Assembly (NCBI RefSeq): GCF_004377485.1
Contig: NZ_SNTY01000005.1
Location: 1 to 64,000, forward strand
Length of the DNA: 64,000 nucleotides
DNA from: Alkanindiges illinoisensis
GTDB taxonomy: Bacteria; Pseudomonadota; Gammaproteobacteria; Pseudomonadales; Moraxellaceae
Direction of reading: 5' to 3'
In this document: positions 39,776-48,134 of the stretch, in pieces
Layout: every line of letters starts with the position of its first letter
Position numbering within the stretch: position 1 is the stretch's first letter
The notes under the pieces: model-generated
The model's input: only the letters and a program-made list of their open reading frames with translations
Told to the model about the DNA's origin: nothing
Databases searched by the model: none
Translations under genes and position numbers: made by a program

Positions 39776-40496
39776 GGGACAGATATCCTATTTTTTGCTG
39801 ATAGCGCTGGGTAATCCAGTAATTGGCCAATAAGGCAGCAAACGCCAGCAGCATGGATAACACCACAAGCCGCGCGGCGGCTGCCTCTCCGCCCGGTTGC
39901 TGAATAAATGAATAGATTGCCAGCGGAATAGTGCGAGTTTCACCGGGGATATTGCCGACAAACGTCATGGTTGCACCAAATTCGCCCAAACTGCGGCTAA
40001 AGCACAAAATGCTCCCAATTAAAATACCCGAACTGGCAAGTGGCAGGCTAATGGTTAAAAATACCTGCCACGGTTTTGCCCCCAGCGTTGCCGCAGCTTG
40101 CTCCAGCCGGTGATCCACCATTTGAAACGCCAGCTTGATGGGCTGCACCATAAGTGGAAACGCCATAATAATTGACGCCAGTACTGCCCCTTTCCAGTTA
40201 AAGGCCAGCTGAATATCAAACCATTGCTGCAAATAGCGGCCAATAAATCCCTGTGTGCCAAAAGCCACCAGCAATAAATAACCGAGCACCACTGGTGGTA
40301 GCACCATTGGGAGTTGCAGGGCCGCTTCGACAATAAACTTGCCGCGAAATTGATGTCGTGCCAGCGTCCATGCCAGCAGCATGGCCAATGGCAAACTAAC
40401 CAGCGTGGCAAACAGTGCAATTTTGGCAGACAGATATAGCGCACTAAGTTCTTCGGGACTAAGTAAGCTAGAGTTTGCTAAATCAAGACTTAGCAT
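39762..40496 (-). CDS. modB: Molybdate ABC transporter permease
   Basis: A 244-residue permease with about five to six helices and the ABC-coupling EAA loop (EQAAATLGAKPWQVFLTISLP). It also shows SRSLGEFGATMTFVGNIPGETRTIPLAIY, a ModB/CysT-like signature. It lies 49 bp after modA and overlaps modC, forming modABC. Confidence 0.95.
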   Translation of the reverse strand: MLSLDLANSSLLSPEELSALYLSAKIALFATLVSLPLAMLLAWTLARHQFRGKFIVEAALQLPMVLPPVVLGYLLLVAFGTQGFIGRYLQQWFDIQLAFNWKGAVLASIIMAFPLMVQPIKLAFQMVDHRLEQAAATLGAKPWQVFLTISLPLASSGILIGSILCFSRSLGEFGATMTFVGNIPGETRTIPLAIYSFIQQPGGEAAAARLVVLSMLLAFAALLANYWITQRYQQKIGYLSRAQL

Positions 40497-40545
40497 AGAT
40501 ATGCCATAAATTTTGCAAAAGACATTGGATGATCAGGATAGTTTA

Positions 40546-41316
40546 TCACTTGAGTGAAAAGCCGTAGTGCTGGAATGTTGCCCGTGCTGAGGGGCTGCTT
40601 TTCAGGTAATTCAGGAATTTTTGTGCCTCACGGTTGGGTTGCCCCTGAATGGTTAACGCCACAGGATAAACAATCGGCTGATGGGAGCTTGAAGGTAAAA
40701 CACCTACCACACTCACCTTATTGCTAATTTTGGCATCGGTTGCATACACAATGCCTGCAGCACATTCGCCGCGTTCTACAAATGCCAGTGCACCGCGTAC
40801 ATCATCGGTTTCCACAATGCGTCCTTTTAACTGATTCAACCAGTTTAACTTAATCAGACTTTGCTTGGCATAAATTCCGGCAGGCACAGATTCCAGTTGT
40901 CCGGTGCATAACTGACCCTTAAATGCCTGATCAAACTTGAAACCAGGTTGTGCTTTGAATGCAAAACTGCGCCCTTTTGGTGCAATCACCACAAGCTGGT
41001 TGCTCAATAAGCTCATCGGTTGATTGGCAGCAATCCTGTTTTTATCAACCAGATAACTCATCCATTTTTCATCGGCAGAAAAGAAAAGATCGGCGGGTGC
41101 ACCTGCTTCTACCTGTTTGGCCAGCATGGAAGACGCACCAAACACTGGCGTCACTGTAGTTTTGGGATTGGCTTTTTCAAATTGTTTTGCAATATCGCCA
41201 ATGGCATTGGTCAGGCTGGCTGCTGCATAAATCTTGATATCCTCAGCTTGAGCTAGACCGAAAAAACTACTAGCCAGAACAAGACTGATTACAACTAATG
41301 GATTGAACTTATTCAT
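40546..41316 (-). CDS. modA: Periplasmic molybdate-binding protein
   Basis: A 256-residue exported protein (signal peptide ending GLAQA) of the ModA family. The molybdate-pocket segments AAASLTNAIGDIAKQFE, FGASSMLAKQVEAGAPADLFFSAD and CAAGIVYATDA are clear. It captures molybdate, needed for the NasA cofactor made by the downstream moa genes. Upstream a GGCTATATTTTG sequence resembles half of a ModE operator, but the full palindrome is not seen. Confidence 0.95.
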   Translation of the reverse strand: MNKFNPLVVISLVLASSFFGLAQAEDIKIYAAASLTNAIGDIAKQFEKANPKTTVTPVFGASSMLAKQVEAGAPADLFFSADEKWMSYLVDKNRIAANQPMSLLSNQLVVIAPKGRSFAFKAQPGFKFDQAFKGQLCTGQLESVPAGIYAKQSLIKLNWLNQLKGRIVETDDVRGALAFVERGECAAGIVYATDAKISNKVSVVGVLPSSSHQPIVYPVALTIQGQPNREAQKFLNYLKSSPSARATFQHYGFSLK

Positions 41317-41415
41317 AATTCTCTCGTGAATTAAGCTAATGCTAAAGGCTATATTTTGAGGTGATTACAACTTGAACAATAGGTTCAGACACCGTTGGTT
41401 CAATCGGTTGGTGCC

Positions 41416-41540
41416 CTTCGACAGGCTCAGGAAACGTGTCGAACCATCCTTCGGCACGCTCAGGAACCGTCCTTCGGCAAGCTCAGGAACCGTCCTTCGG
41501 CAAGCTCAAGCATCATGGTTGGTGAGCCTGTCGAACCATG
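41416..41540. repeat. Tandem and inverted CTTCGRCARGCTCA repeats
   Basis: Within the 386-bp gap 41317-41702. Three tandem units start at 41448, 41471 and 41494 with an exact 23-base period (CCTTCGGCAMGCTCAGGAACCGT type, the third diverging at its end). A related copy lies before them (CTTCGACAGGCTCAG, 41416-41430) and an inverted copy closes the array (TGAGCCTGTCGAACC, 41523-41537). It is non-coding; short frames here are repeat artefacts. The same core occurs at 29640-29680. Confidence 0.85.
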
Positions 41541-41702
41541 TCGAAACCAGACTTTTAAAAGAAATCTGATTATCCAGAATCCTGAATTTTTACCAGCAAG
41601 AATGCTTTAACAGTTAGTTTTCGTCATATCTGCAAGAATATAACGCTTTTTAAAATAGACATATTATTTTGATTTCACAACTATTATTTTATTAAAAAAC
41701 TA

Positions 41703-42101
41703 TTAAGGCTTTAATAAGGCCTTCCATTGTTGCTGGTAACTTGTACTTTGCTCTAATAGTTCCTGTTCCATTTTGCGAAATAAGGCCAGCACCTGTAAGC
41801 CATTCTGGGTGAGCACTGCCCCACCGCCCTGATTGCCGCCCGTCTGTGTTTCCACCAATGGCGCTGCAAAACAGCCATTCATGGTATCCACCAGTTGCCA
41901 TGCGCGCCGGTAGCTCATTCCCATTTGTTTGGCAGCCTGCGAAATTGATCCTGTTTGGGCAATGGCTTCCAGTAGATCAGCCTTGCCGGGGCCAAAGGCA
42001 ATCTTGTCATGATGCAGCAGGCGCAAGCGTACGGCAATCTCAGCAAGGTGCATTGGATTTGTAGGGATTGCGTTTGCAGAATTCGTAGAATTAGTCGCCA
42101 T
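41703..42101 (-). CDS. modE: ModE-like regulator, DNA-binding domain only
   Basis: A 132-residue protein consisting of the ModE/LysR-type winged helix (residues 20-110; GKADLLEAIAQTGSISQAAKQMGMSYRRAW then GGNQGGGAVLTQNG). Full ModE (about 262 residues) has two C-terminal TOBE domains that bind molybdate; they are absent. It may repress or activate modABC or nas genes without direct molybdate sensing, or with an unknown partner. It is separated from modA by the repeat array and divergent from narK. Confidence 0.85.
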   Translation of the reverse strand: MATNSTNSANAIPTNPMHLAEIAVRLRLLHHDKIAFGPGKADLLEAIAQTGSISQAAKQMGMSYRRAWQLVDTMNGCFAAPLVETQTGGNQGGGAVLTQNGLQVLALFRKMEQELLEQSTSYQQQWKALLKP

Positions 42102-42154
42102 ACTTGGTTTTTAACTCCTGAGCTTATTTCCAATGCGAATGCCTCGCACCAGTT

Positions 42155-42190
42155 AGATGCACCATTGTAGTGATTTATTGTAGTGCATCT
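42155..42190 (+). promoter_or_regulatory. NtrC-like upstream activator site
   Basis: Perfect 8-base inverted repeat AGATGCAC (42155-42162)/GTGCATCT (42183-42190), containing the NtrC half-sites TGCACC and AGTGCA. It is centred about 133 bp upstream of the predicted sigma-54 start, a usual enhancer distance. The half-site spacing is longer than the classic 17-base NtrC box, so binding by NtrC or another bEBP is inferred. Confidence 0.55.
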
Positions 42191-42278
42191 GTTTAATAAT
42201 ACCTGAACAAAACTAGCGTTTAAAATTCTCCTGATTAATAATTAATAAATTTATCAATTAAATCAAATAATTATTATT

Positions 42279-42295
42279 TTGGCACAGCTATTGCT
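42279..42295 (+). promoter_or_regulatory. Sigma-54 promoter (-24/-12) for the nitrate operon
   Basis: TTGGCAC-N5-TTGCT matches the sigma-54 consensus, with GG (42281-42282) and GC (42293-42294) separated by exactly 10 bases. Predicted start near 42305, right at the first leader hairpin. This gives nitrogen-status control of narK-nirB and downstream genes. Confidence 0.87.
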
Positions 42296-42306
42296 TAGCT
42301 AATAGC

Positions 42307-42361
42307 AACATGATCAGCGTTGAGCATGTTAAAGAATTTTTTGCGGTCAACGACGCCCGCA
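42307..42361 (+). promoter_or_regulatory. ANTAR-target two-hairpin leader RNA (NasT site)
   Basis: Hairpin 1: AACATGATC (42307-42315), loop AGCGTT, GAGCATGTT (42322-42330), with one A-G mismatch. Hairpin 2: TGCGGTC (42342-42348), loop AACGAC, GCCCGCA (42355-42361), with one T-C mismatch. Both loops have six bases with A at position 1 and G at position 4, and the linker is 11 bases, as in known ANTAR RNA targets. The leader continues about 60 nt to the narK start. A weak hairpin lies at 42377-42394, but I see no strong terminator with a T-run, so the read-out could differ from simple antitermination. Confidence 0.83.
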
Positions 42362-42420
42362 CTTCTGTTTGGCTATTTTCAATTTGTATTGAAAGACCAT
42401 TAAGGTTTTCAGGAGTTGCT

Positions 42421-43761
42421 ATGTCGTCCAAAGCCACATCAATCGACTTGTTTAGTTTCAAAACTCCAGCCATGCGTGCATTTCATTTAAGCTGGCTGGC
42501 TTTCTTTGTGTGCTTTTTTGCATGGTTTGCCTGTGCACCGCTCATGCCGGTGATCAAGGGTGAATTTGGCCTGACCAAAGACCAGATTGCCAATATTAAT
42601 ATTGCTGCTGTTGCGATCACTATTATTGTACGCATTATTGTTGGTCCACTTTGTGACCGTTTTGGCCCACGCAAAACCTACACTGCCTTGTTGCTATTGG
42701 GCTGTATTCCAGTATTTGGGGTTGCCGCATCACAAAGCTATGAATCCTTTTTGTTCTTTCGCTTACTGATTGGTGCCATTGGTGCCAGCTTTGTGATTAC
42801 CCAATATCACACTTCGGTAATGTTCGCACCCAATGTCGTGGGAACTGCCAACGCTGCTTCTGCTGGCTGGGGTAACGCGGGCGGCGGTGCAACACAGGCG
42901 CTCATGCCACTGATTCTGGCAGCGATTGTGATGTTTGGTGTTGAGCAGGCTTTGGGCTGGCGCATTGCCCTGCTGGTTCCTGGCGTACTGATGATTATTG
43001 TAGGCATCATGTACTGGGAACTTGCTCAGGATTGTCCTGAAGGAAATTTCAAGGAATTGCGTGCCCAAGGTGTGGAAGTTGGTAGTGGCAAGAAAAGTGG
43101 CATGGCGGTGCTATTAACTGCCGCCAAGAACTACCGCGTGTGGATGCTGTTTATCACTTATGGCGCCTGCTTTGGGGTAGAGATCTTCATTCATACCATT
43201 GCCGCCAGCTACTACGTTGACCAGTTTAACTTTAGCTTAAAAGAAGCCGGTATGGCCGCAGGGATTTTTGGTTTACTGGCACTGTTTGCCCGTGCCCTGG
43301 GCGGTTATGTGTCTGATAAGGTAGCCATTAAAAAAGGCTTGGATGGTCGTACTTTCATCCTGTTTATTCTAATCCTGCTGGAAGGGTTTGCCCTGCTGCT
43401 GTTTTCAAACATGCAAACACCGCTGCTTGCGATTCTGGCAATGACGTTCTTTGGCCTGTTTACCCATATGTCCTGTGGAGCAACCTATGCATTGGTGCCC
43501 TTTATTGACCGCAATTCACTGGGCGGTGTCGCTGGCATCATTGGTGCAGGTGGCAATGTGGGCGCGGTGGCAGCAGGCTTTTTGCTCAAAGGTATGCTGG
43601 ACATGCAATCTACCCTGCACCTGATTGGCATTCTGGTGATGGTTGCTTCGGTATGTGCCATTGCCGTGCGCTTTAGTGTGGCTCACAAACAAAAAGAACA
43701 AGCGCTGTTTGACGAGGCCATTCGGGCAAACAGTGATTTTAACAAACAGCAAGTTGCTTAA
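42421..43761 (+). CDS. narK: NarK-type nitrate/nitrite MFS porter
   Basis: A 446-residue protein with 12 predicted helices. It shows the nitrate-porter signature pattern: ANINIAAVAITIIVRIIVG with the substrate Arg in helix 2, GLGNxGGG-type motifs as WGNAGGGATQALMP (helix 5), and a second glycine-rich segment GIIGAGGNVGAVAAGF (helix 11). It imports nitrate for the downstream reductases. AGGAG lies 6 bases before the ATG; a longer frame begins in the leader hairpin and is not used. Confidence 0.93.
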   Translation: MSSKATSIDLFSFKTPAMRAFHLSWLAFFVCFFAWFACAPLMPVIKGEFGLTKDQIANINIAAVAITIIVRIIVGPLCDRFGPRKTYTALLLLGCIPVFGVAASQSYESFLFFRLLIGAIGASFVITQYHTSVMFAPNVVGTANAASAGWGNAGGGATQALMPLILAAIVMFGVEQALGWRIALLVPGVLMIIVGIMYWELAQDCPEGNFKELRAQGVEVGSGKKSGMAVLLTAAKNYRVWMLFITYGACFGVEIFIHTIAASYYVDQFNFSLKEAGMAAGIFGLLALFARALGGYVSDKVAIKKGLDGRTFILFILILLEGFALLLFSNMQTPLLAILAMTFFGLFTHMSCGATYALVPFIDRNSLGGVAGIIGAGGNVGAVAAGFLLKGMLDMQSTLHLIGILVMVASVCAIAVRFSVAHKQKEQALFDEAIRANSDFNKQQVA

Positions 43762-43789
43762 TCTGAACCATACATAGAGGAAAAATGAC

Positions 43790-46327
43790 ATGAAAATCGT
43801 TGTAATTGGTCATGGTATGGTTGGTCATAAACTGATTGAAAGCCTGGTTGACCAGGCTGATGTCGAACTTACCGTCATTGCCGAAGAGCCACGCCCTGCT
43901 TACGACCGGGTTCACCTAACCGAGTATTTTTCTGGTAAAAGTGCCGATGACTTATTGCTGGCACGGCATGACTTTGCGGATGCCTACGGCATTGCCCTGC
44001 ACCTGAACACCAAGGCCACCAGCATTGATACTGCCAATAAGACCGTGACTACAGCAGATGGTCGCCAGATTGACTACGACAAATTGGTACTGGCGACTGG
44101 TTCCTATCCGTTTGTTCCGCCATTACCGGGCAAGGATCGCGACAACTGTTTTGTATACCGTACTATTGAAGACATGGATGCCATGCGCAATGCCAGCCTG
44201 ACAGCCAAAACCGGTGTAGTGATTGGTGGTGGTTTGCTGGGTCTTGAAGCGGCTAAAGCCTTAAAAGACCTCGGTTTGCAAACCCATGTGGTGGAATTTG
44301 CACCACGCCTGATGGCCGTACAAATTGATGATGGCGGCGGCAAAGTCCTACGCAAGAAAATTGAAGCGCTGGGCGTGGGTGTACACACCCAGAAAGCCAC
44401 GACCGAAATTGTGGATGGCGAGAATGCCTTCCACAAAATGAACTTTGCTGATGGCTCATTTCTTGAAACTGACATGATCGTGTTTTCTGCCGGGATTCGC
44501 CCACGTGATGAGCTGGCGCGTCAGGCTGGCCTTGCACTGGGCGAACGCGGTGGCATTGTCATTAATGATTACTGCCAGACTTCTGACCACGACATTTATG
44601 CCATTGGTGAATGTGCACTTTGGCAAAACAAGATTTTTGGACTGGTGGCTCCTGGCTACGACATGGCACGGGTGGCGGCTGACCATATTCTGGATCAACC
44701 CAGCAAGACCTTTGCCGGCGCTGACATGAGCACCAAACTGAAACTGATGGGTGTAGATGTTGCTTCTATCGGTGATGCACATGGCATGACACCAGATAGT
44801 CTGTCCTATCAGTTCTGTGATGAAACCAGACAAGTTTATAAAAAACTGGTGGTGAACAAGGACAAGACCCGACTACTGGGTGCGGTGCTGGTGGGTGATG
44901 CCGCTGAATATGGCGACCTGTTGCAAATGATGCTTAACGGCATGGATTTGCCTGAACAACCTGAAGCACTGATTTTACCTGCAACCGGCAATGCGCCCAA
45001 AGCGGCAGGCGGTGCCGGTGTTGACTTGCTGCCCGATTCAGCAGTGATGTGTTCCTGCAACAACGTAACCAAGGCTGATTTATGTAGTGCCATTGGTGCC
45101 GGTAATACTACGCTGGCCAGTTTGAAAAAATGCACCAAAGCAGCCAGCTCGTGTGGTGGCTGTGCGCCTTTGGTCACTCAAGTTTTAAAATCCGAGCTAA
45201 AACGTCAGGGCGTAACTGTTAATAATCACCTGTGCGAACACTTCCCCTACTCACGTCAGGAAATTTACCATCTGGTGCGGGTGGGCAAAATTCAGAGCTT
45301 TGAAGAATTGCTGCACAAGCATGGTACTGGTTTAGGCTGTGACATTTGCAAGCCAACAGCAGCCAATATTCTGGCCTCCTGCTGGAATGACTTTATCCTC
45401 AAGCCACAACATGCCGGCCTGCAAGACAGTAACGACTACTTTATGGGCAACATCCAAAAAGATGGCAGCTACTCCATTGTACCGCGTATTGCCGGTGGCG
45501 AAATTACTCCCGAAGGTCTGATTACCATTGGCCAGATTGCCAAAGATTACGGCCTGTACACCAAAATTACTGGTGGGCAACGTATTGACCTGTTTGGCGC
45601 CCAAGTGCATCAACTGCCTGAAATCTGGGAAAAGCTGATTGATGCCGGCTTTGAATCCGGTCATGCCTATGGCAAGTCACTGCGTACCGTGAAGTCCTGT
45701 GTAGGTAGTACCTGGTGCCGCTATGGTGTGGGTGATTCAGTCAAACTGGCGATTGATCTGGAAAACCGCTACAAGGGCCTGCGTTCTCCACACAAGCTGA
45801 AAATGGCAGTGTCCGGTTGCACCCGCGAATGTGCCGAAGCGCAAGGCAAGGATGTAGGCGTGATTGCCACTGAAAATGGCTGGAACCTGTATGTCTGCGG
45901 CAATGGGGGGATGAAACCACGTCATGCCGAACTGCTGGCTGGCGACTTAAGCACTGAAGATTTGATCAAATATATTGACCGTTTCTTTATGTTCTATATC
46001 CGCACTGCGGATCGCCTACAACGCACCAGCGTATGGCGTGACAATCTGGAAGGCGGCTTGGATTACTTAAAGGATGTGATTATTCACGACTCACTGGGTT
46101 TAGGCGCTGAGCTTGAAGCAGAGATGGCCATCATTATTGCCACTTATGAAGATGAATGGAAAAACGCCGTTACCAACCCTGAAGTTCGCCAGCGGTTCCG
46201 TACCTTTGTGAACAGTGCAAAATCGGATGAGCATATCGAATTTGTCGCTGAGCGTGGCCAGATTCGCCCAATCAATAATGAAGAGCGTGCTGCACGCAAG
46301 CGCATTAATACTGTTGAGCTGGTTTAA
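43790..46327 (+). CDS. nirB: Assimilatory nitrite reductase large subunit
   Basis: An 845-residue NAD(P)H-nitrite reductase: N-terminal FAD/NADH module (residues 1-310, GHGMVGHKLIE, GLLGLEAAKAL), a BFD-type [2Fe-2S] domain (about 420-460, CSCNNVTK, SSCGGC) and a C-terminal siroheme/[4Fe-4S] domain with CVGSTWC (about 638-644) and CTRECAEA (about 676-683). It reduces nitrite to ammonium in the cytoplasm. An AGGAAAA site precedes the ATG and narK ends 28 bp upstream. Confidence 0.95.
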   Translation: MKIVVIGHGMVGHKLIESLVDQADVELTVIAEEPRPAYDRVHLTEYFSGKSADDLLLARHDFADAYGIALHLNTKATSIDTANKTVTTADGRQIDYDKLVLATGSYPFVPPLPGKDRDNCFVYRTIEDMDAMRNASLTAKTGVVIGGGLLGLEAAKALKDLGLQTHVVEFAPRLMAVQIDDGGGKVLRKKIEALGVGVHTQKATTEIVDGENAFHKMNFADGSFLETDMIVFSAGIRPRDELARQAGLALGERGGIVINDYCQTSDHDIYAIGECALWQNKIFGLVAPGYDMARVAADHILDQPSKTFAGADMSTKLKLMGVDVASIGDAHGMTPDSLSYQFCDETRQVYKKLVVNKDKTRLLGAVLVGDAAEYGDLLQMMLNGMDLPEQPEALILPATGNAPKAAGGAGVDLLPDSAVMCSCNNVTKADLCSAIGAGNTTLASLKKCTKAASSCGGCAPLVTQVLKSELKRQGVTVNNHLCEHFPYSRQEIYHLVRVGKIQSFEELLHKHGTGLGCDICKPTAANILASCWNDFILKPQHAGLQDSNDYFMGNIQKDGSYSIVPRIAGGEITPEGLITIGQIAKDYGLYTKITGGQRIDLFGAQVHQLPEIWEKLIDAGFESGHAYGKSLRTVKSCVGSTWCRYGVGDSVKLAIDLENRYKGLRSPHKLKMAVSGCTRECAEAQGKDVGVIATENGWNLYVCGNGGMKPRHAELLAGDLSTEDLIKYIDRFFMFYIRTADRLQRTSVWRDNLEGGLDYLKDVIIHDSLGLGAELEAEMAIIIATYEDEWKNAVTNPEVRQRFRTFVNSAKSDEHIEFVAERGQIRPINNEERAARKRINTVELV

Positions 46328-46338
46328 GGAGCAGGCAA

Positions 46339-47934
46339 ATGAATCAAATGGTTAATACATGGATTGAGGTTTGCGCCTTAACAGAAATTGCCCCGGATAC
46401 TGGTGCCTGTGCCCTGATCAACGGCCAGCAGGTTGCCGTGTTCCGCATGCGCGAAGATGACCGGATTTATGCCATTGGTAACTATGATCCGGCTAGCGGT
46501 GCGAATGTGCTATCTCGTGGCATTGTGGGTGACTTGCAGGGTGAGCGCGTGGTGGCCTCACCTATTTACAAGCAGCATTACAGTCTGGCAACGGGTCGCT
46601 GCATTGAAGATGCGCAATATCAGGTGCCTGCCTATCCGGTGCAAGTGGTTGATGGCACCATTTTTGTGGGCAGCTTGCCGCAAAAAACCTATATCACCAC
46701 GCCACAAGCCCGCGAAGAAAAAATGCGACTGGTAATGGTGGGTAATGGGCTGGCTGGCATGCGCATGCTGGAAGAACTGCTGGAAATTGCACCCGACCTG
46801 TATGAGATTGAAGTGTTTGGTGCTGAGCCACATGGCAACTACAACCGCATCATGCTTTCACCTGTGCTGTCTGGTGAAAAAAAGCTGGATGACATCATGC
46901 TGCATCCGCATAGCTGGTATGACGAGCGTGGGATTACCTTTAACGCTGGCGATGAAGTGGTCAAAATTGACCGTAAGCGTCGTCTGGTTTTTGGGAAGTC
47001 TGGTTATACCACGTCGTATGACCGTTTGGTGATTGCAACAGGGTCTTCACCATTTGTACTGCCATTGCCCGGCCGTGAGCTGGAGGGTGTCACCACATTC
47101 CGCGATATTTATGACATCAATAAAATGATTGATGCGTCTGAAAACTACCAGCATGCCGTGGTGATTGGTGGTGGCCTGCTGGGTCTTGAAGCAGCGCATG
47201 GCTTAAACAAGCGCGGCATGAAAGTCACCGTGATTCACCTGATGGATCGCCTGATGGAACGTCAGCTGGATCATGTCGCAGCTGATATGCTGAAAACCAC
47301 ACTGGAACAACGCGGCATGCGTATTGAACTTAGCGCGCAAACTGAAAAAATTCTGGGCAGCGAACGCGTTACTGGTATTTTGTTGAAGGATGGTCGTGAA
47401 ATTCCGGCTGATCTGGTGGTGATGGCCGTTGGCATTCGCCCCAATATCGAGCTGGCCAAGTCTGCTGGACTCCATTGCGAACGGGGTGTGGTGGTCAATG
47501 ACATTATGCAAACCTTTGATCCACGTGTGTATGCCGTAGGTGAATGTGTGCAGCATCGCGGCATTGCTTATGGACTGGTTGAGCCACTGTGGGGTCAGGC
47601 GTTTGTTTGTGCAACCCAGTTGGCTGAACGTGGCAGCATTCAATATCGTGGCACGCAGCTTGCTACTCAATTAAAGGTGAGTGGTGTTGAAGTGTTTTCG
47701 GCGGGCAATCTGGACAGCGATGAAAGCTGCGAAGATCTGGTGATCCGTGATCCAAAACGTGGCATTTACAAGCGCCTAATCCTGAAAAACAACCATGTGC
47801 AAGGTGCAGTGCTGTATGGCGATGCGCGGGATGGGTCATGGTACAGCGACCTTATCAGTGAACAAACTGACATAAGCGCCATTCGCAACCGCCTGCTATT
47901 TGGCCGCGACTTTGCCATGAAGCAGGCCAGTTAA
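46339..47934 (+). CDS. nirD: NirD-flavoprotein reductase fusion
   Basis: A 531-residue fusion. Residues 1-115 are the Rieske-like NirD small subunit of nitrite reductase (TWIEVCALTEIAPDTGACAL, IYKQHYSLATG) without the four Rieske ligands, as usual for NirD. After a short linker, residues 125-520 form a complete FAD/NADH oxidoreductase (VGNGLAGMRMLEELLE, ATGSSPFVLPLPG, GGGLLGLEAAHGL, YAVGECVQHRGIAYGL) related to the NirB N-domain and to Klebsiella NasC. It may therefore serve both as NirB partner and as the NADH-linked electron donor of NasA, for which no separate reductase is present nearby. An AGGAG site lies 7 bases upstream. Confidence 0.87.
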   Translation: MNQMVNTWIEVCALTEIAPDTGACALINGQQVAVFRMREDDRIYAIGNYDPASGANVLSRGIVGDLQGERVVASPIYKQHYSLATGRCIEDAQYQVPAYPVQVVDGTIFVGSLPQKTYITTPQAREEKMRLVMVGNGLAGMRMLEELLEIAPDLYEIEVFGAEPHGNYNRIMLSPVLSGEKKLDDIMLHPHSWYDERGITFNAGDEVVKIDRKRRLVFGKSGYTTSYDRLVIATGSSPFVLPLPGRELEGVTTFRDIYDINKMIDASENYQHAVVIGGGLLGLEAAHGLNKRGMKVTVIHLMDRLMERQLDHVAADMLKTTLEQRGMRIELSAQTEKILGSERVTGILLKDGREIPADLVVMAVGIRPNIELAKSAGLHCERGVVVNDIMQTFDPRVYAVGECVQHRGIAYGLVEPLWGQAFVCATQLAERGSIQYRGTQLATQLKVSGVEVFSAGNLDSDESCEDLVIRDPKRGIYKRLILKNNHVQGAVLYGDARDGSWYSDLISEQTDISAIRNRLLFGRDFAMKQAS

Positions 47935-47968
47935 AGTTATTACCCAACTTAAGCAATAGGTGATGAAA

Positions 47969-48060
47969 GACATGGATGTCATGTTATGGGTGGTGTTCAC
48001 GCCATGGACGGCGAGTTTGCCCATAACAACGCTTTAGTTACTTTTGCTCTCAAAAGTAAC
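47969..48060. repeat. Palindromic intergenic element before nasA
   Basis: Three nested or adjacent hairpins: GACATGGATGTC (47969-47980); GTTATGGG (47983-47990)/CCCATAAC (48020-48027) enclosing CGCC-ATGGAC-GGCG (48000-48013); and a perfect GTTACTTTTG/CAAAAGTAAC (48037-48060). The style resembles dispersed intergenic repeats of Acinetobacter relatives. Two hairpins can be folded with ATGGAT and ATGGAC loops (A1, G4), but the linker is long and nasA is already downstream of the narK leader, so an ANTAR role is only a possibility. Confidence 0.65.
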
Positions 48061-48134
48061 GCTTAGCGCAGCGTAATCCCTTTTGGATTGATGCGCTGCC
48101 AAGACAGCTCAACTGAGAGAATCAAGGAATATCC

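Noticed and set aside
41317-41371. ModE operator before modA
   Set aside because: Only a half-like GGCTATATTTTG is present; the usual palindrome is not seen, so no site is called.
41372-41610. Two overlapping 65-71 codon plus-strand frames
   Set aside because: They lie in the CTTCGRCARGCTCA repeat array, their peptides are repeat-derived, and neither has a convincing ribosome-binding site.
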